From Yponomeuta sedellus (Eukaryota; Arthropoda; Insecta; Lepidoptera; Yponomeutidae): DNA of 64,000 nucleotides. The position numbers and the translations under genes are program-made. The DNA lies in contig OW203722.1 of assembly GCA_934045075.1 (NCBI GenBank), positions 11,311,396 through 11,375,395 of the forward strand. The letters are read 5' to 3'. Below are positions 9,446-20,423 of this stretch, in pieces. Position 1 is the first letter of the stretch; every line of letters starts with the position of its first letter. The notes beneath the pieces are model-generated. The model saw nothing but the letters and a program-made list of their open reading frames with translations, was not told the DNA's origin and made no database searches.

Positions 9446-11182
9446 CATACTTGTTTATCATACTTAATTTTAATACGAGAGTATAGTAACTATACTATAG
9501 TAACTGTAGTAACTATTTCCTGTTACACCTGTAATTTGGCCGTCTGTTATCTTCAATGAAATTTTTTTCCAGCAAATAGTAAATAACACCTTCGAAATGG
9601 TAATATGTAAAGTATAAGGGAAACAAAACGATAATTATAAATACCTACCTATTAAAATATTTATTTTAAATTTAAGTATTAAGGAAAAGTGCACGTATTA
9701 AAGCTTTACTTATTTTATTGTTTCAGGTATAATTAATAATAAAATTTATTTCTTTTTAAAATTTTACTTAAAATTTATTATAAACTCTCCGTAATCGAAA
9801 AACAATAAAGACTAAAATTAACCTAGATCAACTTAATTTGTAGTGTAATTAAAACTAAATTTTCGATATTAAAATAAAACATTTCACGTTTATAAATAAG
9901 TAATAATTTTAAATTAAAGTGAATGTTAATTTAAAAAAAAATAGTAGAAAAAAATCTCTTTGATCAACAATATCGAAGATAAATTAAAAAAAAAAAATAA
10001 AAAAAAGTTTTTTTTGTTGATATAAATAATTATTCAAAATCAAAATTAGCGATCGTAGAAAGCTATTTAGCTACGGGCCAAAGATAACAGGTGACCAAAT
10101 CGTATTTTCTCACATCTACTTATTATCCTAATATTTTATATAGGTAAGTTTGTATGTATTGATGTTCATGGCTCAGTCACGCATAAACGGCTGAACTTTG
10201 ATAAACAGATTGAAAGAAAATTTGGCTCATGGAAAGAAAACGTTTTAGATTTTTTTAGCCCGTAAAACAGGCTACGCTGGTTATATGTAAAAGTCAACAT
10301 ATTGTTATTGAAAATCGAAGAGATAACATTACTTTTTACTTATAGTTTGTGTAGTTTCCACGTCACATTCTAAAACTATTTTTATCAGACATTTTTTTTT
10401 TTTTTTTAAGGTATTAATTCTATTTATTTTGGTTGTCTTTTCCTTAGACGTCACTGATATGATAACTATAAGAAGACGACTGAATGCCGCCGGGCTCAAA
10501 AGAAGGATGCCTGCGAAGAAAATTCAGCTGGGGCCGCTGCACAAGCAAGATCGAGTCAGCTTTGCTCTACAATATTACAATTTTGATTTTGAAAATAATA
10601 ATGTAATATTTGCTGACGAAAAAGTTTTTCAGAGCAGCCAAGATGCCAAAAAAAATGTATACCGAGCTGATAACGAAAGGTATTTGGAAAAAAACACTAC
10701 CCAATCGTCAAAGTGGACGTTTGAGTTTGGGTTTTTGGGGGTGGATGAGCTCCATGGGACCCGGTGAATTGGTGGAGGTCGGCGGTCGGATGAATGCCGA
10801 AAATTATATTGATATATTAAAAGATGTTTTAGTGCCGACTGTGCGATTGCACTATCCCGACGGTCCAATATATTTCTGCCAGGATAATAGCTATGTACAC
10901 ATTTCACGCAGAGTGCAAGCGTGGTTAAGCTCTCAAGAGGATATTATTTCTATTCCATGGCCTTCAAAAAGCCCTGACTTAAACCCAATTGAAAACCTTT
11001 GGGGACGAATGGTTCTTGATTAGGATGCAACGGAAATCAGAAGTAACGAACAGCTGAGGGCACATGTGTTTTACACATGGGAGATGATGAGAGGGAAAGA
11101 TATATGTTGGAATATGGTCTCCGGTATGAGGAAGAGATTGGACGCTGTGTTAGATGCTAATGGTGGTCCCACCAAATATTAG

Positions 11183-12870
11183 ATATCTTACAGCGTTCAA
11201 TGTCATTGTCATCTTTGATCATATCCAACACAATCTTCTTCTCATTATCTTTATCATCTATTCCTCTTTTGTTTCTGTTTCTGTTGTAAAAGTCAAGGAT
11301 TTTTTCAGGTCATGGCATTTACATCAAAAATTTAACATCTTATCTCATTTAAATGAAGTTCTTAAGAGCTTAATCAAATCATGCAAACCGCAGAGCGATC
11401 CATGGAGTTAATTATTCCCAGTTCCACTTATAGTTGTAGTTAAGTAGCTGTAAATATATTACATAAAATAGAAGACATAAATAATGATTTATTTACATCT
11501 TCTCATTTATTTATACACATATTTACAGCTACTCAGATACAATTACGTAAATTTTCATACATTCAGTGATTTTTTTTTTCAGATACCTTTTGTTTCTTAA
11601 TTCTTATTATAGTTATGTAAGTCTTCAATGTTTACGAGTATATCGCACCTCAGGTCAAACAGGGTAACATCTCTAAAAATTTGGCAATTTTAGTTAAATA
11701 TAGCCAAATAATCACATGTCTTTCCTGACGAATTTTTTGTATATTTAAATAATAAATTAGTTATTCCGAGACGTATAACTACTCTGCTTGATCGGAGGTG
11801 CGATATACAATATAATATACAAATTGTTGATTAGTGATTGTTGAGATTATATTTTTGTATTTACAATTATTTTACAGTATAAATCGTTGATTATTACTAG
11901 GATTTGGGTTAGTTTGTTTTTGATTTATTTATGTTTTTATACCTACGTCAAAAGTCAGCTTTTGTAATTACTAGAAAAATAATCTGTTATAATGAAAATA
12001 ATCTTATATGATATATACCTATAAATCATACGAATTTATTACAATTTAGAAACTGCTGGATTACATGTTATAATTTGTTTTATGATAGAAATTTGTTGAT
12101 TTTAATAAAAAAGCGATGTTATTGGCATAAGTTGCCAAAATTTGTTTTTAAAAATTTTAGTTTTTCATTTATCATCCATCACCTTAAATGAATAAATACG
12201 TCGAACTCATAGCTCTTTGTATGTTTTCGTTGCTATCCAACCCCATACTCCCCCTCCTTTTTGCTAACCCCCTTTTCATACCCTAAAAAATATTAAAAGA
12301 CTAAAAAACCCACTTTTGTATTGTATTTTAAATTAAAGTTATTTATGAGCGCCCGGTTTTAGCCAGTAAATAGGTAGGTAATTGATTCGTTATGGACCTG
12401 TACGGCTGAAGTGAAAATTAACTTTCCGATTTACGTATACATAGTTATTATATGTATAGGTTTTACAGTGAAGAAAGACAACGTGATGGTTGAGAAGAAA
12501 TTTGAATTTCACATAAGTTCACCAATGCAGATTGGGCCCGCGCGAGGCAGAACACATGGCCTGTACTTCCTTATGTAGACGGAAGGCTTATTCCCTGGTT
12601 GGACTTACATAACATAAAGTAGTCCCAAGTGAATTTTAGAACCATTTCTGTTACCTACTGATTTTGTTTTGGTTTTTTATAGAAGCTAGGCTTGGCCTCA
12701 AGTTGCGTGAAAGCGAAACTATTCATGCCTAGTTTCAAATTTAAAAAAAACTTATATCAAAAACTAGTTCGAGTCACTTGCGTTAAAATTGTTTAGAATT
12801 GTTCCCAGGTATTTTTAAATTTATAATATGTGTCATTCATTAATTACCTATATTAAATAATAATAATAAT
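11183..12870. other. AT-rich non-coding DNA inside the large element
   Basis: No gene seen. It holds a short pyrimidine-rich patch at about 12238-12285 and an (AAT)n run at 12857-12871. Confidence 0.5.
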
Positions 12871-12871
12871 C

Positions 12872-12975
12872 TCACGTCCGTTATCATTTTTGGGGTAGGC
12901 AGAGGCACCAATCCCTAGAACTGGGCCCACGTTTTGCCGAGTTTATTAGGTCCCAACGTGACAAGTGGAAAGCCT
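12872..12975 (-). repeat. interspersed LINE-tail-like repeat (copy 2)
   Basis: Inverted relative to 8566-8660 and preceded by an (AAT)n run, which suits a retroposed 3' tail. Confidence 0.7.
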
Positions 12976-13229
12976 GTCGCCATTAAACCTAATATTCTGT
13001 AGAACAAACACTATGTGTGCTAAATTCCAAGAAAATCCGTTGAAGTATTTCAACGTGATTGAGGAACAAACATTATTAAACTAAAACAACCCAAAAACCG
13101 TCACAAACTTTCATATTTATATTAGTGCTACCGCGATTGCAAATTCGTCTATAAAATTCTGACACCGCTTATGTCAACGAACATTTCATACAAACCACAG
13201 CTTTACGGTAAGCTAATTTAAGTATCAAA

Positions 13230-14399
13230 GTTAAAGTCACCTATTATGCTACTTAGGCGCTGTTAGAACTGCACCGACCGACGAAATGCAGCTTATTTAA
13301 CTAATGTCAAACAAAACAAGTTCTCAAGGCCGCCCGGTCGGTCCTACCCTCCCTCACCCCTCAGCAGTGCAGCACGCAATGCTCGAAACGCGCACAGGAA
13401 ACATACAACTATCTCTTACGCTCATTTTCGCCGTTCATCTTGAACGGAGGGCAAAGTCCAAAGTGTCTGACTTGACGTGATCTTGAGTGTACAACAATCA
13501 CAGGAACATTTTTAGCAACAAAAATTGTATGCTTAGGTACTCTTGCTATGTTTTCCACGCAGCTTGTCAAGTAAAGTTCTTCTTGGTATCCCGAAATGCC
13601 TTTCGGCGTCATAAGACGACATTTGTTTTTTTCGAAGGCATTCTAATGCCAGATCTAGTAACTGTGGATTGTGTGCCACAGTGTAAGATCGTTTACGTTT
13701 ACATTTTGAACCAGGTGTTTCTTACATTTTCGTATTCCTGCGAACAATATGATTAAATATATAGATAAAAAAACGCACAATGAACGTTTCTTGTAGAACG
13801 GCCGCGTTATTTTAAATAAGAAATTAATATTAATAAAATGAGAAGTTACTTAGGTATTTTAGAAAACAGCTGAATTTATCAGCTAGAAGAATTCCTATCA
13901 AAATATTCCTCAGACCTTCACTACCGAATATTTTTTTACATAGACCCTTAGCTGTTTTTTTTTAATAACTATCTAACGTTTAATAATCACAGATGTTATC
14001 AGCATTGTCGCCATAACTTTTTTGGACAAATTAAAATCATACCTCCGTGTTACATAGATAAATAACAACATGAAAGTAACAAATTTTTGTGACAACCCTA
14101 CGGGTAGGCGAAGTTAGACTGGTTATTGTTGGAAGCACTCCCCTTAGCAATACTTTCTAGATATTTCTTTTCAATCGAGAGCTAGCTCAATAAATATTAG
14201 CGTAACAGAAAGCCTAATATGTAAGTTACCTACTCTGTTAATATCTAGAACTTACCTTCAGCAGGCGTCCGTCACTCGCTCAAGGTCACGCGTTATATAC
14301 CTGCCGCTCGGCGTATCGTCCACGATACAACCGACAAAGGGCCGCTACGACGCCCGCCTGAGCGCTCGCACCGCACGTTTCCCGCGTTTACTACTCGAA
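13230..14399. promoter_or_regulatory. GC-richer stretches upstream of the THAP exon
   Basis: Two GC-rich patches (about 13310-13480 and 14270-14395) stand out from the AT-rich surroundings. The second contains GTTATATAC and runs directly into the THAP start codon, so it may be the promoter of that gene. No exon could be supported between them. Confidence 0.35.
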
Positions 14400-14499
14400 A
14401 TGCCGAAACCACGTAATTATTGTGTAGTGGATGGGTGTAAAGGTAAAAAAAACAAATGAAGAATTATAATTTTTTTTCACTGCCGAGAGACGAATAATG
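14400..14499 (+). pseudogene. THAP-domain first exon, damaged
   Basis: ATG at 14400 opens a peptide M-P-K-P-R-N-Y-C-V-V-D-G-C-K, the usual start of a THAP zinc finger (first two zinc-binding cysteines). The reading frame meets TGA at 14456, but another frame continues F-F-S-L-P-R-D-E, the next conserved THAP block, and ends at a GTAAGT donor at 14500. THAP domains are C2CH DNA-binding modules found in host factors and in P-element-type transposases. The exon lies 1.5 kb inside the right end of the 26-bp-TIR region, so it may be that element's own gene. Later exons were not found. Confidence 0.6.
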
Positions 14500-14787
14500 G
14501 TAAGTAGTATTTTAAATCTTATATTTATTTCTTTAAACATTTAGGTAGGTAGGTACTATAAAAGTAAAATAAATACATAAAGGTAACTGCTTTTTTTCGT
14601 GGACTTGTTAATTTTGATTCTAAATAACCACATCCGTTCTAACATTATTATGCGTAAGTGTCTCTGTCTGTCACGTTTTCACGGCTGTACTGTGGCAATA
14701 TCGAAAAATTTAAAAAATGCACAACAATCATAGTCGTACGAGTAAATTGATGGAAAATGCCAAAAATAACAATTTTATAATAGTTCA

Positions 14788-14823
14788 CTCCACGACTTTT
14801 AGCAGTTGCTAAAAGTTGTGGAG
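14788..14823. repeat. hairpin, 17-bp arms
   Basis: CTCCACGACTTTTAGCA at 14788-14804 pairs with 14807-14823 with one mismatch. Confidence 0.85.
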
Positions 14824-14828
14824 TCGTG

Positions 14829-14955
14829 AAAACCAAATACACGCACGACAAAGATGGGTAGTTACTATCGATAAAATATTACTACTTTAGTAATATTTTA
14901 GCGATGGTAGTTTATATCTTTTGTATTTTATCTTTGTCGTGTGTGTATTTGTTTT
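14829..14955. repeat. fold-back MITE-like element
   Basis: Arms of about 26 bp at 14829-14855 and 14930-14955 (AAACCAAATACACGCACGAC and its imperfect complement) enclose an inner palindrome centred on ATATTACTACTTTAGTAATA. Confidence 0.75.
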
Positions 14956-15233
14956 AATTTAGGATCAACTAAATTGGCTTTTTAGGGTTTCGTAGTAAAC
15001 ATTAGAAACAAAACATGTACAGCAAACACGAATGTCAAATATTTACGTATTTCTCGAATTCAAACCAATAATTATAATGTCGTCGGATCTGACCGCCACG
15101 CCCAATCCAAAAACTAAAATCAGTTTTGTCTGTCCCCTTCTTTTTTAGATATTTGTCTAGGAATAGAGAGGGCGGTGGCGGTCAAAATCGGCCAGAATGA
15201 CGAAAAATTAAGTTTGATACCTTAAGATAAGGT

Positions 15234-15370
15234 AAGAATATTCTTTATTGTACACCAGGAAAAAACAAACAAAACATAATTACAAAGATACAGTACAAGA
15301 TACGGCTGCCTTAATGTTTGCTTTTCAGACGCCGCAATTGGCTTGAGATAATAGGGAGGTTGATCTAATA
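15234..15370. repeat. possible retroposon tail
   Basis: TATTCTTTATTGTACACC followed by an A/C-rich stretch resembles the 3' UTR end of lepidopteran LINEs. No coding sequence could be attached to it. Confidence 0.3.
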
Positions 15371-16262
15371 ACTACTCAAACAAAGACCGCGTGTCATTTT
15401 ATATTACATATTATTGACATATAAATAAATATGGTTATTTCACAACATTTGTTTTATTACAGTAATAATCATCATAGGTACAACCCTGGCGCATTCGTGC
15501 GATGACGCGCTTGCACGTGAGTCGCACGGTGGGCAACACAATCTCGACTCTTTGAGCGGGTACTTATGGTATATTTCTCCTGGCTGTGAACAGTAGTTAT
15601 TATTATTAAGATTTTGTATGCTATTATAGCGTAGGTATTTTTGCTTTATTATGGGAGTGATGTATCTGTTACGTAGTAACTATTATCTAATCTGTGCCTT
15701 CAGTGTGTTTTCCAATATGGATCACTTTCCTGGCGGCCGCAAAAAATATACACACGCTCGTTATGACATATTCCTTCATATTGGCAAAATGGCCGCTCCG
15801 ATTTTGACCAATGGTGGCGCGATAGAACCATAGACAAATTAGTGAACCAACCAATGATCAGTCAGCATGGTTGCCATAACAATAAAAAAATATTACCATT
15901 TATTTTTTTGGGCGAAGTTAGGTGCAAAAGGCGAAGTTACAGGAGTTGACGGTATTCATTACTTAGTAGTTATTTAAAATGTTCTACGATACCTTCGTTT
16001 ATGAATCCAACATGTAATTTAAAAAATAATTAAAAGAAGTTAATTGTAAAAATTAAGTGTTAAGGGACATGGGGCCTCTTACCCTAGGAGGTAATAAAAG
16101 AAGAGCTTAGTTGGAAAATATTAAAATAAATAGGGCTAGATATCAGTTTTACTAAAAATTTAAGGGAATTCTCAGTAAAACTGACATTGATCACATTTGC
16201 CAAACATAAAAAAATTGCTGCCAAAATAATGATTAAAATAATATCTAAATAAACGTAGTGTA

Positions 16263-16403
16263 GGACGCCCTCCGACTAGGAAGGATGACGATCTGCGAAA
16301 AACTGCCGGCAGATGCTGGATGCGGCAAGCTGAAGACAGGGCGCTATGGCGCTCAGTAGGGGTACTTAGGGCTATGTCCAGCAGTGGACTACATATAGCC
16401 TGA
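16263..16403 (+). pseudogene. 3' end of a LINE reverse-transcriptase ORF
   Basis: An open stretch encodes G-R-P-P-T-R-K-D-D-D-L-R-K-T-A-G then W-M-R-Q-A-E-D-R-A-L-W-R-S, ending in TGA and a GAAGAAGAAGAA tail. This is the common C-terminal end of an RTE/CR1-like lepidopteran LINE, here a 5'-truncated copy of about 150 bp. The same 3' tail recurs at 41110-41171 and 62283-62345. Confidence 0.75.
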
Positions 16404-16474
16404 AGAAGAAGAAGAAAATATTATCCGGTCCGGTAGCAGAAAAACACAATTCTCCATTTGTAGATTGTGTTATA

Positions 16475-16755
16475 TGGTGCTCCCACATTACCGTTAGAAA
16501 ATGTTTGTAAACAGATTTGCTCCTAACCCCCCCTCCCCCCGCATCCCCGACTCACCGCATACCCCACTATCACCTTTATTAAAGGTTTACAAACAAAAGG
16601 TAACACATGTTTAATTTTGTTATAATTTGTTAACGTTACTAAACATTTTCTAACATGAAAACATTTTTTAACATTTGTGATTAAATGTTTGCTAACAAAT
16701 GTTTAATACCTACTAACGTTACTAAACATTTTCTAACTGCAATGTGGGAGCACCA
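16475..16755. mobile_element. 281-bp MITE
   Basis: TGGTGCTCCCACATT at the left end is the exact reverse complement of the right end, and the repeat continues with AGAAAATGTTT-like homology inside. The interior repeats AACGTTACTAAACATTTTCT. No coding capacity. Confidence 0.85.
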
Positions 16756-17380
16756 TTAGAGTGCAAAAAATGTTTCTATCCTGAACGATGAAGTAGCTAA
16801 AGCTTTTTAAACGTTACACTGTACAGTTACACGTACTGTTACGTTAAAAGAAAATGCTAAGGCCAGTATTACAGAAGCGTGCTCAAGCGCCGATCTCTAC
16901 TTAAGACTAGTTTTGAGTATGGATTTAATTTTAGAACGTTACTTGAGTCGAGATTCATCAAGCGCGACTCAACTGAGTAATAGCTAATTCGAGAACGATA
17001 CTTGGATATCAATCTCTACTTAAGTAAAGATCAAATCTGTATTTACTCAAGTGTGGTCGGAACCACGCTTGAGAGTCGATCGGCCAGTTATTATAATTGT
17101 CAATTTGGAATGTTTATTGCAAAATTCGTATATTCGAAAACCTTGATTACTATGACGAAATTGTTAATGATAGCAGCAGCCGCTTAGGCATTTAAGGGAC
17201 GCTCAAGACCCCTACTGCATGGATTCTAATAAGTGTTTATGTGCAAAAACAATTACCTACATTAATATTGGGGTGATTTTGTTGAAAAAATTTCACGCAA
17301 CACTACCTGCTATGATAACCAGGCAAGGACATCACAAACATGAAAGTACACCGAGACTGTGGCCACTTGTACAAATATAG

Positions 17381-17447
17381 GCCCACAGTGGGAATCGAAC
17401 CCACAAGCTCGGTCTTGGTAACCAAGCACCTTAGAGGCTAGGCCAAC
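17381..17447 (-). repeat. tRNA-like sequence inside transposon A
   Basis: The minus strand holds a box-A-like GGCCTAGCCTCTAAGG and a perfect box B with T stem (GTGGGTTCGATTCCCAC). The acceptor ends do not pair well, so it is a tRNA relic or SINE head. The equivalent in copy B is 22683-22750. Confidence 0.7.
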
Positions 17448-17555
17448 ATGACAGTCACAAAAGGAATAAATAAAATAATCAGTAAAACAATCTCAGTTTT
17501 TTTATTGCTCATAAAATTGGAAATAATTGAAACATATCCTATAAATCCACTGTGT

Positions 17556-18405
17556 TGAAGATGACTTTTTATCTTCCTCGAGGAGGATCCTCTCCACTGC
17601 GGTGAAGTTGAAGTTTTATTTTCAACGAGCAGGTTTCTCTTCACTGTGGTGAAGTTGAAGTTTTCTGTTCAACGAGCAGGTTCCTTTTCACTGTGGTGAA
17701 GTTGAAGTTTTATGTTCAATGAGCAGGTTCCTCTCCGCTGCGGTGAAGTTGAAGTTTTATGTTCAATGAGCAGATTCCTCTCCACTGCGGTGAAGTTGAA
17801 GTTTTATGTTCCATGAGCAGGTTCCTCTCCACTGCGATGAAGTAGAAGTTTTATGTGCAATGAGCAGGTTCCTCTCCGCTGCGGTGAAGTTGAAGTTTCA
17901 TGTTCAATGAGCAGGTTCCTCTCCGCTGCGGTGAAGTTGAAGTTTTATGTTCCATGAGCAGGTTCCTCTCCACTGCGGTGAAGTAGAAGTTTTATGTGCA
18001 ATGAGCAGGTTCCTCTCCGCTGCGGTGAAGTTGAAGTTTTATGTTCAATGAGCAGGTTCCTCTCCGCTGCGGTGAAGTTGAAGTTTTATGTTCAATGAGC
18101 AGATTCCTCTCCACTGTGGTGAAGTTGAAGTTTTATGTTCCATGAGCAGGTTCCTCTCCACTGCGGTGAAGTAGAAGTTTTATGTGCAATGAGCAGGTTC
18201 CTCTCCGCTGCGGTGAAGTTGAAGTTTTATGTTCAATGAGCAGGTTCCTCTCCGCTGCGGTGAAGTTGAAGTTTTATGTTCCATGAGCAGGTTCCTCTCT
18301 ACTGCGATGAAGTTGACTTTTATCTTCTACGAGGAGGACCCTCTCCACTGCAGTGAAGTTGACTTGATGTTCCACAAGGAGGATCCTCTCCACTACGGTG
18401 AAGTC
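17556..18405 (+). repeat. 47-bp minisatellite array, about 18 units
   Basis: The unit runs GAAGTTGAAGTTTTATGTTC, then AATGAGCAGG, then TTCCTCTCCGCTGCGGT. Units in the middle are near identical and those at the edges more diverged. Each unit contains the short imperfect palindrome CCGCTGCGG. Short ORFs across it are by-products of the repeat. Confidence 0.9.
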
Positions 18406-18987
18406 CCATTTTCTCGCACCTTGTTTCAAAACAGCGATTAATGTTCAAATTATACCAAACCGACTATGTACAGATATTAGTAAATTTAGTAAAACGTAAA
18501 TAAACAGACAGACGTCAAGAGAATTGTGGAATTATTATAACAGACATTTGTTACGTTCCGTTCTGTACTCAAAGCGAATAAATGAATTAAGAAGCGTGAA
18601 CGTTTTGCTTCCTTTAAATATACGGTTCACTACAAACTACCTAGAAATAAAGAAACTTGGAACATTTTTATTTCCGAATAAATAAAAACTATTTTAGTTT
18701 CCTCCGTATATTTCACATAATTTACTAAGTTTCATCGTCACGTTTTTGTAACATGCGTAAAACGGAATAAAAATCTACACTAGTATTTTTCTTGTCATGG
18801 AAAACAAACTTTGATCATAGACAATCTGATTGCAGTTCTGAATCTCTACTTAAGCAGTGATTGGCTGATCTCTACTCAAGAACTGTTTGAAAATAAAGGG
18901 AGTGCTTGAGCATCGATTTAGCGCTCAAGTAATGATTGAGTGATCTGAGATCAATCTGTGCTTGAGCATCGTTCTGTAATACCGGCC

Positions 18988-19559
18988 TAACACAGTTTTT
19001 TGAAGAATAATATATGTCTACCAACCCTTAGTAGCGCCTGAGTATATTAGCGTCTGATCTTTTCATTGTTTCAGGCGCTGGATCTAAACTATATTCATAT
19101 TTTGGTTTCCATAATAGCTACGGGTGCGGAGTTTTAAAAATATGAAGGAAGCAAAGTTATTCAGTGATTCCACGAAAGTTTGGTGATATGCCTAGGTGAC
19201 CGGTCAACCTGACGTCAGGATGTACGGTCACCCTTAAATGTTGTTTCTCTTCTAAAGTATGATGGAAGAAATTATCCACTTAGAGGAAGCAAATAGAAGC
19301 AACAGGGCACTAAATATTCATCACAATTTCCGACGATAATACGAGTAGTGAGTGACGGATCATTCTGACGCTGACGCCTAGGGAGTAGGTACCTATCGGC
19401 AACGTGAACTAACATAACTGGTGTAGGGCACGAACCACGTTTTCCACAACCCACATTCCTTCTTTTTAAAAAAAAAAAAGTAAATATTGTAAGTATTTCA
19501 ACTTATTTACTTTAACAACTTCTTCCTCTACTTCTCAACTTCTTCGTCTCCTTGCACAG
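18988..19559. other. spacer between transposons A and B
   Basis: Unique-looking DNA with a pyrimidine-rich tract at 19505-19558 that suits a 3' splice site. Nothing else supported. Confidence 0.4.
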
Positions 19560-19649
19560 CGAGACACAGCATTGAAGAAGTTACTGAAATCGAGTAGTGA
19601 AACGAGGCGCACATCATCGGGAATCTTTATAAGGGCCGTGACTGATCTG
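19560..19649 (+). pseudogene. host exon of unknown protein, interrupted by transposons
   Basis: A long C/T tract ending CTTGCACAG is followed by an open frame encoding R-D-T-A-L-K-K-L-L-K then S-S-E-T-R-R-T-S-S-G-I-F-I-R-A-V-T-D-L. It stops abruptly at the left end of transposon B. In-frame sequence appears to resume at 24137, directly after MITE C (N-L-V-K-E-I-V-H-S-E-K-A). I did not recognise the protein. If these are one exon, the gene is disrupted here. Confidence 0.45.
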
Positions 19650-20120
19650 AGGCCTGTATTACAGAACGTTGCTCAAGCACAGATTGATCTCAGATCACCC
19701 AATCATTACTTGAGCGCTGAATCGATGCTCAAGCACTCCCTTTATTTTCAAACAGTTCTTGAGTAGAGATCAGCCAATCACTGCTTAAGTAGAGATTCAG
19801 AACTGCAATCAGATTGTCTATGATCAAAGTTTGTTTTCTATGACAAGAAAAATACAAGTGTTGATTTTTATTCCGTTTTACGCATGTTACAAAAACGTGA
19901 CAATAAAACTTAGTAAATTATGTCAAATATACAGAGGAAACTAAAATAATGTTTATGTATTCGTAAATAAACTGTTCAAAGTTTCTTTATTTAGATATTA
20001 GTTTGTAATGAACCGTATATTTAAAGGAAGCAAAACGTTCACGCTTCTTGTTTATTTATTCGCTTTGAGTACAGAACGGAACGTAACAAATGTCGATAAA
20101 AGGGATGTTATACGTGTCAT

Positions 20121-20144
20121 AATTATGGTACATGTACCATAATT
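20121..20144. repeat. perfect 24-bp palindrome
   Basis: AATTATGGTACA followed directly by its reverse complement. It lies in the left subterminal region of the nested element, next to further GTACCAT repeats. Confidence 0.9.
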
Positions 20145-20423
20145 CAGTCGTTCGTACCATGTACCATGATACATCCATTATGGTACGCAAAAGTACCATA
20201 ATTTTGCCATTTTTTTGATCACAAGCATTTTTGTATCACATATTTTCATCTTTCGCTTTTGCTGTTGACGAGTTCTTTTATATACCGATATCTAGCAACA
20301 CTAAAAAATCATTCATTCATTTCGTTCAGTAAGTTGATAAGAACGTTCATATCTGTGATAGTTTTTGTAGTCTGTGGATTGTAAGTGAACTTTACAACAG
20401 GTGAATCTTCAAAAAGTTGAACT

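Larger units (their letters stand above)
8165..11182 (+). pseudogene. Tc1/mariner-superfamily transposase gene with introns, decayed
   Basis: Exon 1 (8165-8263, M-A-P-P-L-R-H-E-V, helix-turn-helix start) ends in GTGAGT. Exon 2 (9086-9256) follows TTTCAG with matching phase and carries the second DNA-binding helix (Y-F-W-I-R-R-W). Exon 3 (about 10448-11182) holds the DDE domain: F-A-D-E-K, then Y-F-C-Q-D-N-S, then S-P-D-L-N-P-I-E-N-L-W. There are 35 residues between the second Asp and the Glu, unlike the 34 of classic Tc1. Cut-and-paste transposition at TA is the family function. Damage: the exon 2/3 phases do not match, a frameshift near 10715, and a TAG at 11021-11023 before the final ~50 residues. 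Two introns of ~820 and ~1190 bp are unusual for this superfamily. Confidence 0.8.
7235..15954. mobile_element. large region bounded by perfect 26-bp terminal inverted repeats
   Basis: TACCGTCAACTCCTGTAACT... at 7235-7260 is the exact reverse complement of 15929-15954. Each end begins with TA, as expected if TA is the target duplication. The terminal motif GGCGAAGTTA recurs below the ends (7453, 7600, 14107, 15911 in either orientation), a usual feature of transposase-binding subterminal repeats. Inside are a decayed Tc1/mariner-type transposase gene (8165-11182) and a THAP exon (14400-14499). At 8.7 kb it is far larger than a normal Tc1-type element, so either other elements have inserted or these are ends of a different, THAP-bearing transposon. 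Confidence 0.6.
16861..18987 (+). mobile_element. non-autonomous DNA transposon, copy A
   Basis: It begins GGCCAGTATTACAGAAGCG and ends with the inverted ...CGTTCTGTAATACCGGCC, with TAA on both sides (16858-16860 and 18988-18990), so a 3-bp target duplication. CTCAAG and ACTTAAGTAGAGAT motifs recur many times near both ends. The interior has no credible ORF but contains a tRNA-like sequence (17381-17447) and a 47-bp minisatellite (17556-18405). A second copy (B) lies 660 bp away in reverse order. A 3-bp TNA duplication recalls PIF/Harbinger or Chapaev-like elements, but no transposase is present to decide. Confidence 0.8.

Noticed and set aside
13409..13756. Overlapping ORFs on both strands as a gene
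   Set aside because: Neither peptide shows a recognisable motif, and start and splice signals are weak; kept only as a possible promoter area.
17381..17447. Functional tRNA gene
   Set aside because: The acceptor stem does not pair, and the paired copy in transposon B is decayed.
17556..18405. Regular array resembling a CRISPR
   Set aside because: The whole 47-bp unit repeats with no variable spacers, the genome is eukaryotic, and the array lies inside a transposon.
18229..18441. ORFs across the minisatellites (also 21738-21998)
   Set aside because: Open only because the 47-bp unit lacks stops in some frames.
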